From positions 34,690,643 to 34,754,642 of the forward strand of contig NC_088714.1 of the NCBI RefSeq assembly GCF_963576615.1: a stretch of DNA of 64,000 bases, given 5' to 3'. Numbering within the stretch: position 1 is the stretch's first letter; each line of letters starts with the position of its first letter. The DNA is from Watersipora subatra. Its lineage: Eukaryota; Bryozoa; Gymnolaemata; Cheilostomatida; Watersiporidae. Made by a program: the position numbers and the translations under genes. Of this stretch, positions 23,508-35,553 are shown piece after piece. Under the pieces are notes generated by a model. The model had not been told where the DNA came from. It worked only from the letters and a program-made list of their open reading frames with translations, and searched no databases.

Positions 23508-23680
23508 TCCTTTAGCTGTCATATATCCAGGCCCTGTAGTTGTCATATATCCAGGCCCTGTAGTTGTCATATATCAAGGCCCTGTAGTTGTCATATATCC
23601 AGGCCCTGTAGTTGTCATATATCAAGGCCCTGTAGTTGTCATATATCAAGGCCCTGTAGTTGTCATATATCCAGGTCATA
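23508..23680 (+). repeat. 24-bp minisatellite, about seven copies
   Basis: The unit is ccctgtagttgtcatatatc followed by cagg or aagg. The open frame across it is an artefact of the unit being a multiple of three. Confidence 0.9.
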
Positions 23681-23837
23681 TTATGCTAATTGTGATATAG
23701 AAACATTCCGGTAATTGATTCCTGGTAAAGCAAAGATGAGGTTCTTAAACTCCACTGACGAGCTTACACTAGCTTAAGTTTGTGCTGGTAGTGTAAATAG
23801 TGCAACTGAGGCCAACCATTAGGCCAAAAAATGGGTG

Positions 23838-24204
23838 ATGGATAGTGGGCAATGGGTAGTGAGCGATGGGTAGTGGGCGATGGGTAGTGGGCGATGGGTA
23901 GTGGGCGATGGGTAGTGGGCGATGGGTAGTGGGCGATGGGTAGTGGGCGATGGGTAGTGGGCGATGGTTAGTGGGCGATGGGTAGTGGGCGATGGGTAGT
24001 GGGCAATGGGTAGTGGGCGATGGGTAGTGGGCGATGGGTAGTGGGCGATGGGTAGTGGGTGATGGGTAGTGGGTGATGGGTAGTGGGTGATGGGTAGTGG
24101 GTGATGGGTAGTGGGTGATGGGTAGTGGGCGATGGGTAGTGGGTGATGGGTAGTGGGCGATGGGTGATGGGTAGTGGCTGATGGGTAGTGGCTGATGGGT
24201 AGTG
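23838..24204 (+). repeat. 14-bp minisatellite, about 25 copies
   Basis: The unit is gatgggtagtgggc with c/t and g/a variants at its end. Apparent reading frames on the minus strand rich in H, P, L and S are produced by the repeat. Confidence 0.92.
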
Positions 24205-24311
24205 CAACTGTGCAAGTAATGTAAGTTCTTGCTCCATTCCACTGAACTTAACATAGAACACTGCCTACAATGACTAGTCTGTGCACAGGGCTATAGAGTC
24301 AAGCTTTGCAT

Positions 24312-24915
24312 TCAATCGTTTGACAAACCTGATCCAGCTCTGGCTGAATCACTGAGAGATGACACGTCACTATTAAATGTCTGTGCTCTGCTGTCTTTAT
24401 TATTCTTATCTTCAGATGCTTTTTTCAAGCATTGTTTGAACACTGTGACAGCTTGTCTATCTGAACTGCCAAGTGCAAGTAATTTTTTCCCTCCTAGGAA
24501 GACATTAGAGCTGGCAAACTGATACACCCTACATGCAAAGTCATTGCTACAATCAAACAAAAACATAAACACTATATTTGGCACCAACCAACCCTTTGCC
24601 CTCATTATTATCTTACTTACATTTTTACTTTGGATAAGGTCCATGGTATTTCGTTAGTAAATTTCAAAGAGCTTTTCCCAATTCAACAGCAAGCAACTAA
24701 ACATTGTCATTTTTGCCTTCCTGCATTTTCATGCATGCTGTTACCTTGACAAGAATCCTGTTCTTGGCATTTTCTGTGTCTGAACTATGTTCCGAATCAT
24801 CAGAAGAGCAGCAACAACAAACTCTCCAAAGCTGTCTCTCGGCTCGTCTATTTGGTTTACAGCAATAAACTCATCAACTTCCTGCTTTGAAATAACCCCT
24901 CCGTATCATTCTCGC
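24312..24915 (-). other. Unrecognised exon-like frames downstream of the PIF1-like gene
   Basis: 24312-24644 has 110 open codons (start MDLIQSKNVSKIIMRAKGW) ending in a serine-rich tail. About 24760-24915 is open on the same strand (ISKQEVDEFIAVNQIDEPRD in its first part) and ends at a possible GTAACA donor. They may be 3' exons of the helicase gene at 25.9-30.5 kb or a separate fragment. No domain was recognised. Confidence 0.25.
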
Positions 24916-25024
24916 TGTCAATGAACTTGCCTTACTTGATCTATTTGTTTCCTGTGTGACAAAGTTATATGTAAGCTGTAGGTAAGATTTTATTTTCTCA
25001 CAGAAACAAGCACGATGGTCAATA

Positions 25025-25494
25025 TTAAAGGGACAGTTTAGTTCTCTGGAGATTCTGACCCCCTCTATTTGGAATAGATGTGATTATAGATAAATATAGG
25101 GGTTTGCATTTGAAATATAAGCTCTTTAGCTTTTCAATGATATGTTTGTTCATCATTGTCAGTCAATGATTGTGCTCAGTAGCCCCATAACAAAACTCCA
25201 TGTTCTGGAGTGAAAATGAAGAGCGTGAAACTGAATGAGAAGTATGAATGAGAGCGTAGAAACTCTGGTAAGGAAGAAGGCAACTCCCACAGTGATTTCA
25301 TTTTGACCCTAGAACATGGAGTTTTGTTATGGGGTTAATGGGCGCAATTATCGACTGACAGTTATGAAAAAAACATAACATTAGAAAGCTAAAGAGTTTA
25401 TCTTTCAGATGAAAACAACTATATTTATCTATAATCACATCTATTCCAAATAGAGAGGGTTCAGAATCTCCAGATAACTATACTGTCCCTTTAA
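25025..25494. mobile_element. Inverted-repeat element with TTAA ends
   Basis: The left part (25025-25205) is an imperfect reverse complement of 25308-25494. The termini are TTAAAGGGACAGT and ACTGTCCCTTTAA, so TTAA could be the target duplication, as for piggyBac- or Kolobok-type elements. The 100-bp centre has no coding capacity. Confidence 0.75.
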
Positions 25495-25889
25495 TGATAA
25501 CATGGCATTCCTAACATGATTAAACACTCACACACACTCTTTGATTTTGAAATTAAAGCAGTATCAAAGGCTACTGCTTGAGAAAGCAGTAGGAATGGTT
25601 GGCATCAATGTATAGGCTCAATGAATGCATAGACACCATGTTTTTTCTATGATACAACCTAGTTTCATTCGAGTGATATCGATTGATTTTTCAAAATTGA
25701 GCCATTCCGCCAATCACCCAATCTGAAGGTGAATAAAACATACTCATCAAGGTCAAAGAGCTACATGTAGGCTACTGGTGGATTGTCAAGCTGATTCTAC
25801 ACCAAAAGTGTCTGAACTAATACCTCACCCCTTTCATAGCCTAATAGCCATTAATTTTATTTAGAAAAGGTCTTAGAATTAAATCCTAC

Positions 25890-28800
25890 CTGCAAACTAT
25901 TGCTGCTGCTGCTGCTGTTTTCATCTGGCAGTACCATCACCTCATCTATCCACTGCAACACGGAGCTGTCTACTGGCAAGATATCTGAATTTCTTAGATT
26001 TTTGATACAAACTTGAGTAGAAGAATGGCATCTGCTGATAGCAACCCTCAGCATTCCAGAACTGAACGAGCCATCTGCATCAATGTTTATAGCTTCCAAA
26101 GTAAGCCCTTGAGCTCGATGAACTGTTATGGCCCAACCCAATTTCAAGGGAAATGGGGTCCTTGAGGCATATTCTGTGGGGGAAACATTTAAATTTGAAT
26201 GGCTTAATCATGTAAATAGCTTCATCTAGTTTAACGGAAATATAGTCCTTTTCCATTGCAACAATCACATTGCAACAATCACAGTGCCATTCACGAGGTC
26301 TTTAAATATGTTGGCAGCGACTATAACTGGAGCTCCAAGTTTGACAGCAAGGCGTTTCTCAGCGTTAGTCATCCTCTCCACGAGCTTCTTCGGACCACAG
26401 TCCACTGCAGAGAACACTCTCTTCACTCCGCTCAGTCTTTCTAGTCTTTTTGCATTATACATAGCTACATTTCTTTTTACACAGCAGATGATTGTAGCAG
26501 TGTCACCCCATCTTCTACCTTTCATTGTTTCCAGCATATTTACGCTTTCTAGACCCAGTTGGCGCTGTGTGGTTAGCTCATTAATACATCTACAAATAGA
26601 TTTCCTTGGAATTAATTCCCTTCATTTGAGCGAGAATTTAGATTAAAGTCTTTTAAAGTTTTTTAACTGATCAAGAATTTCTGATTTGAGATTGTAGACA
26701 GCTAATATCAATCGGAGTTGCAGAGTTAAATCTAAACACAAAACCATATATTTGTTGCACATAGTGTAACAATTTTTCGTGGCAGGTTAGAAAACCTTTG
26801 CCACTGAGAATTCTCTTCTGACTGGATGTTATTACATCTATTAGCTTATAATAGCTTGCCTGTGCATTTATGCGCTGCTGTGATACTCGACTTGTACAAA
26901 TAATTTTGAATTTTGATCATTATATTTTCATGGTAATAGTGAATTAAAAATCACAATGTGGAAAAAACTAACAAGTCTTACTTGATGAATGCTGATCCGT
27001 CTTGTCTCTCAATCTGTGTGAGTCTATACTTGATAAACTCCTTTACAACAATTGACTTAAAAACGTACTCTCCGTGTCATGGTGGTTGGATATTGGCGGC
27101 AGCTGTAGGAAATCTCCAACAAGGATTATTCTGATTCCACCAAATAGTACAGTATTCCCCTGAAACAAAAAAACATTGCACTTATGAAATGAAGGAGAAT
27201 ATTATGCCAACAAATTGTTGACTTGAAAGAGATTTATAAATTGTTTTCACCTGCCTTCCCTTTCAATGCAATGAAAACATAGGGCGATGCTCTTCTTTGG
27301 GCTCATCTTTAACTATAAATAGATGTGCAGGCTCTTGCCAGCTATCACACAGGTGTCAAGAATGTCAGACAGCATGCTGCTATCAAATTATAGCTTTCAG
27401 TTACTGCATGTCACATAATCAGTCATAGAACTAGGATTGAAAATGTTTGGGTCGATGTATGGATATGAAAAACTATGTTTGAATATTATGGCTTCTGCCA
27501 TTCGAAAATATCATTTTATAGCATCTTCAAAAGAACTGATATGAATGTCATCATGGAAGTGATATAATCATTTGGTAAAAAATTAAGCCTGCTTGGATGA
27601 ATAAAATAAATAAGATTGTAAGGTTATTGTAATGTTTTTTAATAATAATTGTAAAATTTTATAACGTCAATTTCGGCTAACTTGTTTATTATCAGCTAGC
27701 TGCCAATCCATCAATGTAATGATATAACCACACGCGCAAATCAGTCTGCAATTAGGTGCAATACCTTATCGCTGCCGATTCATATTCAAATGGACAACCG
27801 CAAGTTGCTCTAATTGTTTACCTTGGTAAGATTCACCACTCTTCAGCATCCTCCTACCTTTAAAAATAGCTGTTTTTAGTTTTGCCCCACAAAGTAAAAG
27901 AAATAAATGAAATCACTGCTGCCCTTATGTTGTCACTATTTGCAGTATGATGATTCTTTTCCAGTTTTATATAAATTTTCAGCAACCATTGTCTTATTCA
28001 TTTCATATTATATTCTCAGAAAGTGTAGACTTCTTTATAACTAGATAGAACAGAAACTTATTGTACACCTAACTCTCTCCTGGAAAGGGGTAAAAAAGGT
28101 ATGTCTGCCAATAGGTATGCCTTTATTTTTTGGATTAATGTTGTTTATCCGTGTCTTCAGTTTTTGCAATTCTTGTCAACACTTCACATTATATTTTATT
28201 AGCTATTATTATTATTGTCATATGTTAATCAAGTTTTAAAAACTTTTAGTTTCACGGTGTTAAGATGTAAATAAACAACAAATACATCTATACATCTGTG
28301 CAGAACTGCATTACTAATTCCAGGAGGGCAGTTACAGTTATAATACCTTTGCAGCAGAAAGAATCTTTCCTATCTTCTCTATAAGAGCTTTAGAAAACAT
28401 GCTGCATTCATCGATGATGATGACATCAGTGTCTCTGAATAGAGAAATGGAATGTAAGCAAAGCAATGAGCAAAACAAAACACATGTAAATTGTATATCT
28501 GGTTTGGTTGGTAGGAAACCAGGAAAATGTAGAGAAGAAATACAACTCAAATGTATGCAAAGCTGTTTAGCATTGAATGCAATGCAGCATGAGATCATTG
28601 AATAGGATTAACATGACAGCAACTCAACTATGTGTTTAGATCTACCAGACCTAGACCCACCAGCAATGCATTTAATTCAAGCTGCTGATCAACATATTGT
28701 GGTCTGGGACATGACAATAAACCCTCCAAACAGCATCTATTGTATTGTATACGCCCTAACGTTATAATGAAATATCAAAATATTATCACCTAACAGCATT

Positions 28801-30504
28801 GTATTTTCTATCTATCACCTGTTCATGATCATCAGGACTGGGAAGTGATGCTGAATATATTCTACTGAACAGTAAGCCTGATCAACTCTGTATGGAGGCC
28901 ATAACCAGTATCCATAAAATTAATGACTTATCAGTGAGGGGGTAATAATCAACCATCACCAAGCTGACCTTACTCTCTAACTACCACTGCTCTACATTCC
29001 AAGTCCATTGCTCGTCCATCTAAGGTTGGTTTATGAGGGGTTGGAGTTTTTCAATCTGAGACTTACATGATTGCTTGTCTTTCAGAGATCTTCTGCATTA
29101 TAATGCCACAATACTCCTCAGCTGACAATGAGCCGTCACCAAGGCAGCAGAACTTATGGATTGTCATACCATTAAAATTTTAGCAGAAACTCCTGTTGTG
29201 GCTGTGGTATACACCTTCTTTCCACAGGCTGTAAGACTGTCATAGATATGGTTTATCAACAATGATTTTCCTGTTCCTGAAACAAATTGGAATGTTTTAC
29301 AAATAAAATCAAAATAATAAGAAATCAATCAACAATTTTCAAGTTGATATTATACCATTTTAACCCAGGTTTATGTTGTATGTCAATACTGCCAACCTGT
29401 ATGTGGCGCTGAGCTCACAAACTTTAACCTAATAACTCAAGTAATATTGCTTGTAATTGTGGTTAGCAGCTCTTTAAATAAGACTTTAAGTCCTTTGGTC
29501 AACCTAAATGATGACAAATATAATATTTTACACGTTTATGAAATCAACTCACTTCAGGCTTACAAACAATTGTATAACACTGACTCAAAGCTACGCACTA
29601 GGGTCCCAACAGATGGGCCTATGACACAAAATATAAATTACCTTGTTGAAACCTGCTCACAGCAGGCATACAAACAATTATTAATCTTTTCATATTGTGT
29701 TATCATTTTGCTATTAAGTGTTATATATCACCTAGCCATCCAGTAATGGGTTGGTGTCTATTTGGTCTTACCATTTAATAGCTTAGTAGTTAGCAAAGCT
29801 ACGTTTACTATTTTGTGAGCCGGGTGAGAGCCCCAGTGCAAGATCATTTGATGCCCTAAGGAGTTGCCCAGAAGACATGTCTGGCCACTTGACAGTCACC
29901 AAGAGTAATGATGTTAAATATAGCCAGCGGTGTGTTTCAAGAAATTAAATAGACTACTCTGATCTCTGAATCCTGACAAAGTTGTCAAAGCTTGTCAACT
30001 CAATTATATTTTGGAGTGGTTTCAAAAGCTCTATTTGTGACCAGGAAACAATATTGTTTAACAAGAATCTCAATGTCTCGATGCACACCATTTCTGCTCG
30101 GCATATCTATATAACCAATGATATAGAACCAATGATATAGAACCAATGATATAGAACCAATGATATAGAACCAATGATATAGAACCAATGATATATAACC
30201 AATGATATAGAACCAATGATATAGAACCAATGATATATAACCAATGATATAAAACCAATGATATAAAACCAATGATATATAACCAATGATATATAACCAA
30301 TGATATAAAACCAATGATATAAAACCAATGATATATAACCAATGATATAAAACCTAGAATAGAAACATTTATATCATATAACATTTATATCCCAATCATG
30401 GCAAAGTATAATTCTCACTTACCTGCAGGTCCAGTGATAAAACAGGAGCTTTCTTCACTGAGAATAGCTTCCAGAACTGTCTGCTGGTCATCATTTAATA
30501 CCAT
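25890..30504 (-). pseudogene. PIF1-like DNA helicase gene with introns, frameshifted
   Basis: Five exons are readable. Exon 1 (30423-30504) starts at ATG 30504 after an upstream stop and ends in ITGPAG. Exon 2 (29067-29276) completes Walker A (GPAGTGKS) across a phase-1 intron. Exon 3 (28347-28434) has Walker B TDVIIIDECSM. Exon 4 (26982-27159) has FGGIRIILVGDFLQLPP, and exon 5 (25890-26619) ends with LGWAITVHRAQGLTLEAI and VAISR. GT-AG boundaries fit throughout. Defects: one base is missing in exon 2 (after GVSAKI), one frame break lies in exon 4 after HHD, a 14-bp tandem duplication lies in exon 5 (26266-26293), and another break follows KCFP. PIF1 helicases unwind DNA 5'-3'. The N-terminus is very short and no Rep domain is present. 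It may be host-derived or from a mobile element; undecided. Confidence 0.75.
30106..30352 (+). repeat. 14-bp minisatellite, about 17 copies
   Basis: The unit is aaccaatgatatag with g/t/a variants at one end. It lies in the first intron of the PIF1-like gene. Frames rich in Y, I, S and W on the minus strand are artefacts. Confidence 0.92.
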
Positions 30505-30639
30505 GGCTGATGTTGAGTTTTTTACTCAATTTAATTTAAGTTCTGACAAGGTGTGTACAGGTGCGTAGATCATTATACAATGGTGTCGATAGTATACTGT
30601 TGTTGTGTTGTGAATGTGATGCGTGCAGTATGCAAATGG

Positions 30640-30975
30640 CACATGGTTTTGTTTACGATAGTGTTAACCCGATTTTGATTAGTTCTTGGACGCTTAAAAA
30701 TGTGGTTGCGTCAAAAAGGTCGATTTAATGAAATTAAGACCAATAACAGGCTAAAAAATCAGCTACAATTTGATGTCATTTTTGTCTTTGTAGACCAATC
30801 CTGTCCAGAGATATATGCGTTTGAATGAGGCCATCTTTTAAAAAGCTCACATTCCAGCGGGTGCTTCATTCGTGACCTAACTAGTGATACATCTGAAAAG
30901 AGTCCACAAGCGATAAATATAAGGTCGCTTCATTAGCCAATCTTCAGCACAAAATTTTTATATATGTCGTAATAA
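30640..30975 (+). repeat. Dispersed repeats shared with 17.9 kb and 60.4 kb
   Basis: 30640-30700 matches part of the 17399-17990 family in reverse complement. From about 30726 (agaccaataacaggc) to 30975 the sequence is collinear with 60384-60655. The region lies just upstream of the PIF1-like start codon. Confidence 0.55.
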
Positions 30976-32551
30976 ATGTTATCACTCGTAAAACTCAAAC
31001 TCAAATTTAGGGATTTTACTCTATTATTAAATCGCATGGACATCGATATTTACTAAATTAGTTAACATCGTTACTTTAATGAATTACTCAATCGACACAT
31101 TTTATTGACAAACAACAGAATTGTAAAAATTACTGTAACGTTACTGCGAAGGTGACTCTGAATTTTCTGTGCATCAGGTAATTGAAGTGCTACGGAGGAA
31201 GATATGAGAATAGAAGTAAATTTATTTTTTACTCTGAATCTCTCATAGATATACTGTTGAGTTTACATTCAGATTATATTTCCCTGTTTGAGGTAATAAT
31301 GTAATTTCCTGCGCGTGCAAGACACGTATGTACAGTGAGTTCTTGACGGCTTCTTTTTAATCCATAGCATCTAGCAATACAATGGCTTAGATTGATGAAT
31401 ATACTAAAGGTAATATTTTTAGTACTCATTACATGTGCTAATTAATAAAATTATAACTTTTTGCTATCACTAATCATTGTTTTATAATTTTTTATCGTTT
31501 CATCGAGCTATATTTGCTTCAAATTTTCTGTAGCAGTTTTATCTAGTAAATTAGATTTATGATTTGACTTTAAATTTTCACTTCTTACTTGTAGAAAGTG
31601 AAGAAAATCGATTGATCAATGCAAATCTTTAACTTCCAAAACCAAAGCTTTTAATCGTTAGCTTGGCGTACTTATGCTTTTGTTAAACATTTATTCATTT
31701 TTAAAATTACACTCGCAATCTATCTAACTCCCAATTTGAAAGCTTTCAATAGATACGCGTTAGAATGACATATCTATGAATGACATATATTTATTGCATT
31801 TGTTTTACTGATTGCAAGATGTTTATGTGGTCCCACCAGTCGAAGCAGCTTTGTCAGTGTGGAAACTGCCATAAATGGGAAAAAGAGACTTGAATGTGTG
31901 TTGCATAAACCATGATGTTTTGTTTGAGTTTGCTGCAGTAGATGAATTTGTCTTATTGTATCAGCTGAAACTATGTGAGTGACCACGACTTGATGGATAT
32001 TTTTAATAAAAGCTTTATGCCGAGATGAAAATTTTTTTGCTTGTAAAAATTATATAATAAAATAATATTGTTGAAGATAATGCAAAACATGATTTTCAAA
32101 ACATTGAATGCATCATAGCCCCATTGACACCTGTGTGTAAATCTTTTCTGATAGATGGATTTATGAAGTGCAATCAGAGCTGAATGGACAGGCACTTATG
32201 CATAGCTCGACCATTTATTTAGTACTTGAATCAACTAATCAAATGTGACCTGTGAATCTTTTTCTACACATTGATACCAATAATGACTCGCTAACGTTGA
32301 CAGTCAACTATACAATGTACATGACATTTAGGGATGTAGTTGGTTTCCCAATTTATTCCATAGTAAAGCCAGTTGGACAGTGTAGTGAATTGGATATATG
32401 GATGTCCGCAGAACTGGAGAATGTGAGTTCAAATCCAGTTTGCAGCAGATTTCTCATCCTATAAACTCTATCCCTATGTTATCCCTATGTATATTCTTTT
32501 CATGTTATTCCCTATGTTATTTTACTTACGGTAGCAAAAAACTAGTTTTCG
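30976..32551. other. Stretch without a recognised gene
   Basis: AT-rich sequence with only short frames on both strands. No repeat structure or domain was recognised. Confidence 0.4.
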
Positions 32552-32559
32552 GTGTGGGC

Positions 32560-32636
32560 TATGATATACAGCCCCACCCCCAGGATAGGCGACTGGCATA
32601 ATGTGGCCGGGGCTTTTAGGAGGCTGTATATCGTTA
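32560..32636. mobile_element. 77-bp hairpin element, TGATATACAGCC family
   Basis: The ends are TATGATATACAGCC and GGCTGTATATCGTTA. Flanks GTGTGGGC (32552-32559) and GTGTGGGT (32637-32644) look like an 8-bp target duplication with one change. Related copies are at 33620-33665 and 54493. Confidence 0.65.
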
Positions 32637-33619
32637 GTGTGGGTAGCGACGGAACTGTGCCGATACAAAGACCTTATTCTACATAGTTTGCTTGACAGAA
32701 TTACCGTAGACCGGTAGAATTGGTAGTCGGTACTAAGATGTTTACACAGCATTTAGAAAAAGCTAATATCACAAGTTTTTAATTTTCCTTGTTTGAGGCC
32801 TTTGAGGCATTAATAAAAATCCATCTGTAGCTGGATTTAAAATTTTATTTTAGCCAACACAAGCAAATACAAGATAAAATATATGCCAATAGAGCCGCGT
32901 AGGACTAGACTTTTATCGCAATAGCCAATGTGAATACGAGAGATGGAGACAGGTTGTATCCATAGAGTTATCTCCCCCTAGAGTGATAACAGTGCATTCA
33001 ACAACACGAGTGTTTCCGGTGCCAACAAGGAGCGTTTAGGCTACGCCCCTTTTTTGTGCTAGTCAATCGTAGTGATTGACTAGATTAATAACATCAGCCA
33101 TGAGAATGGTTAAACAAGAATCATGAATTTCCACAATTAAGATAGTAATTAATGCTCATATTAAAGAAATGATGATTCTAGTTTATATTCTAGCATATAT
33201 TCTCTAATATATGCTTATTATTTAAAGCAATTCACTACCTACATGACTTACAAAGGCACTGAATAGCTAGTGTTAAGTAAGTTCACACATTAATGCAATC
33301 AGTTACTCATAGATAAGATAGATAGTCATACTGGGGTTGCATTACATTGGTGTGATGGGAAGCTAATCAACTTGCATCAACTGAAAGTATTGACATTGTA
33401 TGGTGATAGAGTGATTCATTGACACCACAGTCCACAAACAGCCCTTGCATGTGATATTAGATTTCAATACATATCAATCAAATACATAGACTAGCTTGAA
33501 GCAAAGGTGTCCGCTAGTTAGTGGCCATCTTTGCTTGATGTAAGCAAGCAAGAAGTTTGAAAGCTAGAGTGGCAAATGTTGTTATATGTTAAATAAAAAT
33601 AAATTATACTTAATAATAC

Positions 33620-33665
33620 CAATGATATACAGAGACTGTACATCATCGGGGGCTGTATATCATTG
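33620..33665. mobile_element. 46-bp hairpin element, TGATATACAG family
   Basis: Ends CAATGATATACAG and CTGTATATCATTG are exact reverse complements. The flanks do not give a clear duplication. It is nested inside the element at 32961-34458. Confidence 0.6.
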
Positions 33666-34038
33666 ATTATACTAAAATATAATTATATAAAGATAAAATA
33701 GACTTTTTTATTACTTTATTTATTAAATAATTTGCTATTGTAATCATAGCTAAACAGATTATATTTAGCCATTACTTGCTAATTATTTCACATTTACATT
33801 TAAACACATTTGCAGTTTAATTTCTCATCCTAACTTATTTCAACAAAAAACTTCTTTCATGATATGAAATTTAAAAGTTGCAGTTGTTTGAAAAAGTTTG
33901 AAAACCTTTACAGTTTTTTTCTTTTTCCTCTTAATTTATTTGAACAGCTTAAAAATATTTTCTCATGATATGGAGTTTGAAAGCTAGAATGGTAAATGTT
34001 ATATAAAAATAAATTTTCTGTCCAAAGACTTTTTTATT

Positions 34039-34066
34039 ACTCGGGCAACGCCGGGTAGTGCAGCTC
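34039..34066 (+). other. Helitron-type 3' terminus
   Basis: ACTCGG and CCGGGT form a 6-bp stem (one G-T pair) around gcaacg, followed by agtgcagct near the end. This is the usual Helitron terminal hairpin. The final CTAG is not intact (ctca). The 5' end was not identified, and the upstream sequence is probably only a fragment. Confidence 0.55.
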
Positions 34067-34679
34067 ATAGTTGATGGCAGTCGATTAGCTTCTCATCACA
34101 CTGATGTAATACAACTCCAGTATGACTATCTATCTTATCTATAAGTAACTGATTGCATTAACTCACTTAACACTAGCTATTCAGTGCCTTTGCAAGTCAT
34201 GTGGGTATTGAATTGTTTTAAATAATAAGCATATATTAGAGTAATAAACTATAATCATCATTTCTTTAATATGAGCATTAATTACTATCTTAATTGTGGA
34301 AATTCATGATCCTTGTTTAACCATTCACATGGCTGATGTTATTATTCTAGTCGATCACTACGATTGACTAGCACAAAAAAGGGGGCGTAACCTAAACGCT
34401 CTTTGTTGGCACCGAAAACGCTCGCGATGTTATCACTTTAGGGGGAGATAACTCTATGGTTGTATCATACGTTACATCATTTTGGGCAAGTCTGGGCATG
34501 TTTTTGGCCTGAGCGTTTTTACCACGATCGAATTTTTTCGATTTTAATCTTCATATATCTTGACAATGAGATGGCCTAACACGACAAACACCATATCAAC
34601 TGATAGACAAAGAAAAATACTTTCTTTTAAAATCAATTCAAATTTGACGCCACCACATCTTTAAGAGGAAATTGAAAAG

Positions 34680-35034
34680 TTCAGGAGCACTGATAGTGTC
34701 CCGATAGTTACTAAGTTGTTGAAGCAGGACGCTAAGCTAGCAGCGACCATTTTGAAACCAGCAATCAGGCAGTCTCAAATCAATAAGGACTTACAGACAA
34801 GTTTTGAGAAACTATAAGGTGGGTTGTACAAGGTATGACTTCAAACTTGGAATATTTTGACATAATTGGTGGTCCTGTTGATTGGTTTAGTTGTTGTGTG
34901 TGCTGCTCATCAGATTGGCGAGATATTTGGATGCAAACTTTATTTTTGCTCGTAATTACGTTGACCTTTGTTGTTTTTGTGTTCATGTGTAGCCTACGGC
35001 AATATCCTACAAAAGGACACCTGTGGTACTGATC
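34680..35034 (+). repeat. Dispersed repeat, sister of 17399-17990
   Basis: Collinear with the reverse complement of 17399-17990 but without its hairpin block. It carries the frame LLKQDAKLAATILK with a stop after TSFEKL near 34817. The 3' part includes gttgacctttgttg, as in the sister copy. Confidence 0.6.
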
Positions 35035-35039
35035 GACTC

Positions 35040-35470
35040 TCACTCACCCAGTGACTAGTGTAGTAGAACTAACTAGTGGTAGTACTAGCTACTAGTAGTA
35101 GCAATTGTAGACTTTAGTAATACAACTAGTAGTAGAACTGTAGAAGTGACTCACTTGTGAAATGTTATGCCCTTTCCTTAGAAAGTCCATTCCTGCGGTT
35201 TTTGCAGTTGATGGAATAGCACTGTGCGCCTACTGTACATCCTCCTGTCTCTTGCATGAATTATTAGTAGTAGTCTCAGTTGTCTGACCCTTTGATTTAA
35301 ATGTGTATTAGTGATCTTCCATAGCTGTTAAATTTGAAACTAGATTTCTTTTCTCACATTGAACACAATGAAATTTACCTCGTGCTTTTCTTAACATGGT
35401 GCCGGTTGTATTTGTGTACTCGCGAATGACCTTGCCGTTCCATGAGTTTTCGGTTCGGACCTGAGTAGAA
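35040..35470 (-). mobile_element. 5' fragment of a P-element-like transposon, copy C
   Basis: In reverse complement it matches 38755-39110, the 5' region of copy D, including untranslated sequence, the first THAP exon and the start of intron 1. Nothing of the transposase core follows. The edge at 35040 abuts the dispersed repeat. Confidence 0.7.
35155..35257 (-). pseudogene. THAP domain exon 1, copy C
   Basis: Starts at ATG 35257 and reads MQETGGCTVGAQCYSINC in its first residues, then KNRRNG, with the C-x4-C pair of a THAP finger intact. At 103 nt it is one base shorter than copy D, which breaks the frame just before the FHK end. A GTGAGT donor follows at 35154. Read with exon 2 of copy A (3290-3502) it would give a complete C2CH finger. 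Confidence 0.7.
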
Positions 35471-35553
35471 CATAGCAGAAGAAAGACAATCGTGTAAACA
35501 TCGCTTTATATAAAGCCTCACTGAACAAGTTAAAAATAGCTAAAGTAAAACCC

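Larger units (their letters stand above)
32961..34458. mobile_element. Inverted-repeat element, CATAGAGTTATC ends, 8-bp duplication
   Basis: Long inverted arms (32961-33382 and 34071-34458, about 400 bp each) start and end with CATAGAGTTATCTCCCCC. They are flanked by GTTGTATC at 32953-32960 and 34459-34466. The 690-bp centre holds a partial Helitron-like end, a 46-bp hairpin element and two related copies of gtttgaaagctaga, so other elements went into it later. No transposase was recognised. The same termini make up a 36-bp palindrome at 44570-44605. Assignment to a superfamily is open: an 8-bp duplication fits hAT and P elements. Confidence 0.8.

Noticed and set aside
23769..24261. Proline/histidine-rich protein frames
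   Set aside because: Frames across the 14-bp minisatellite, not genes.
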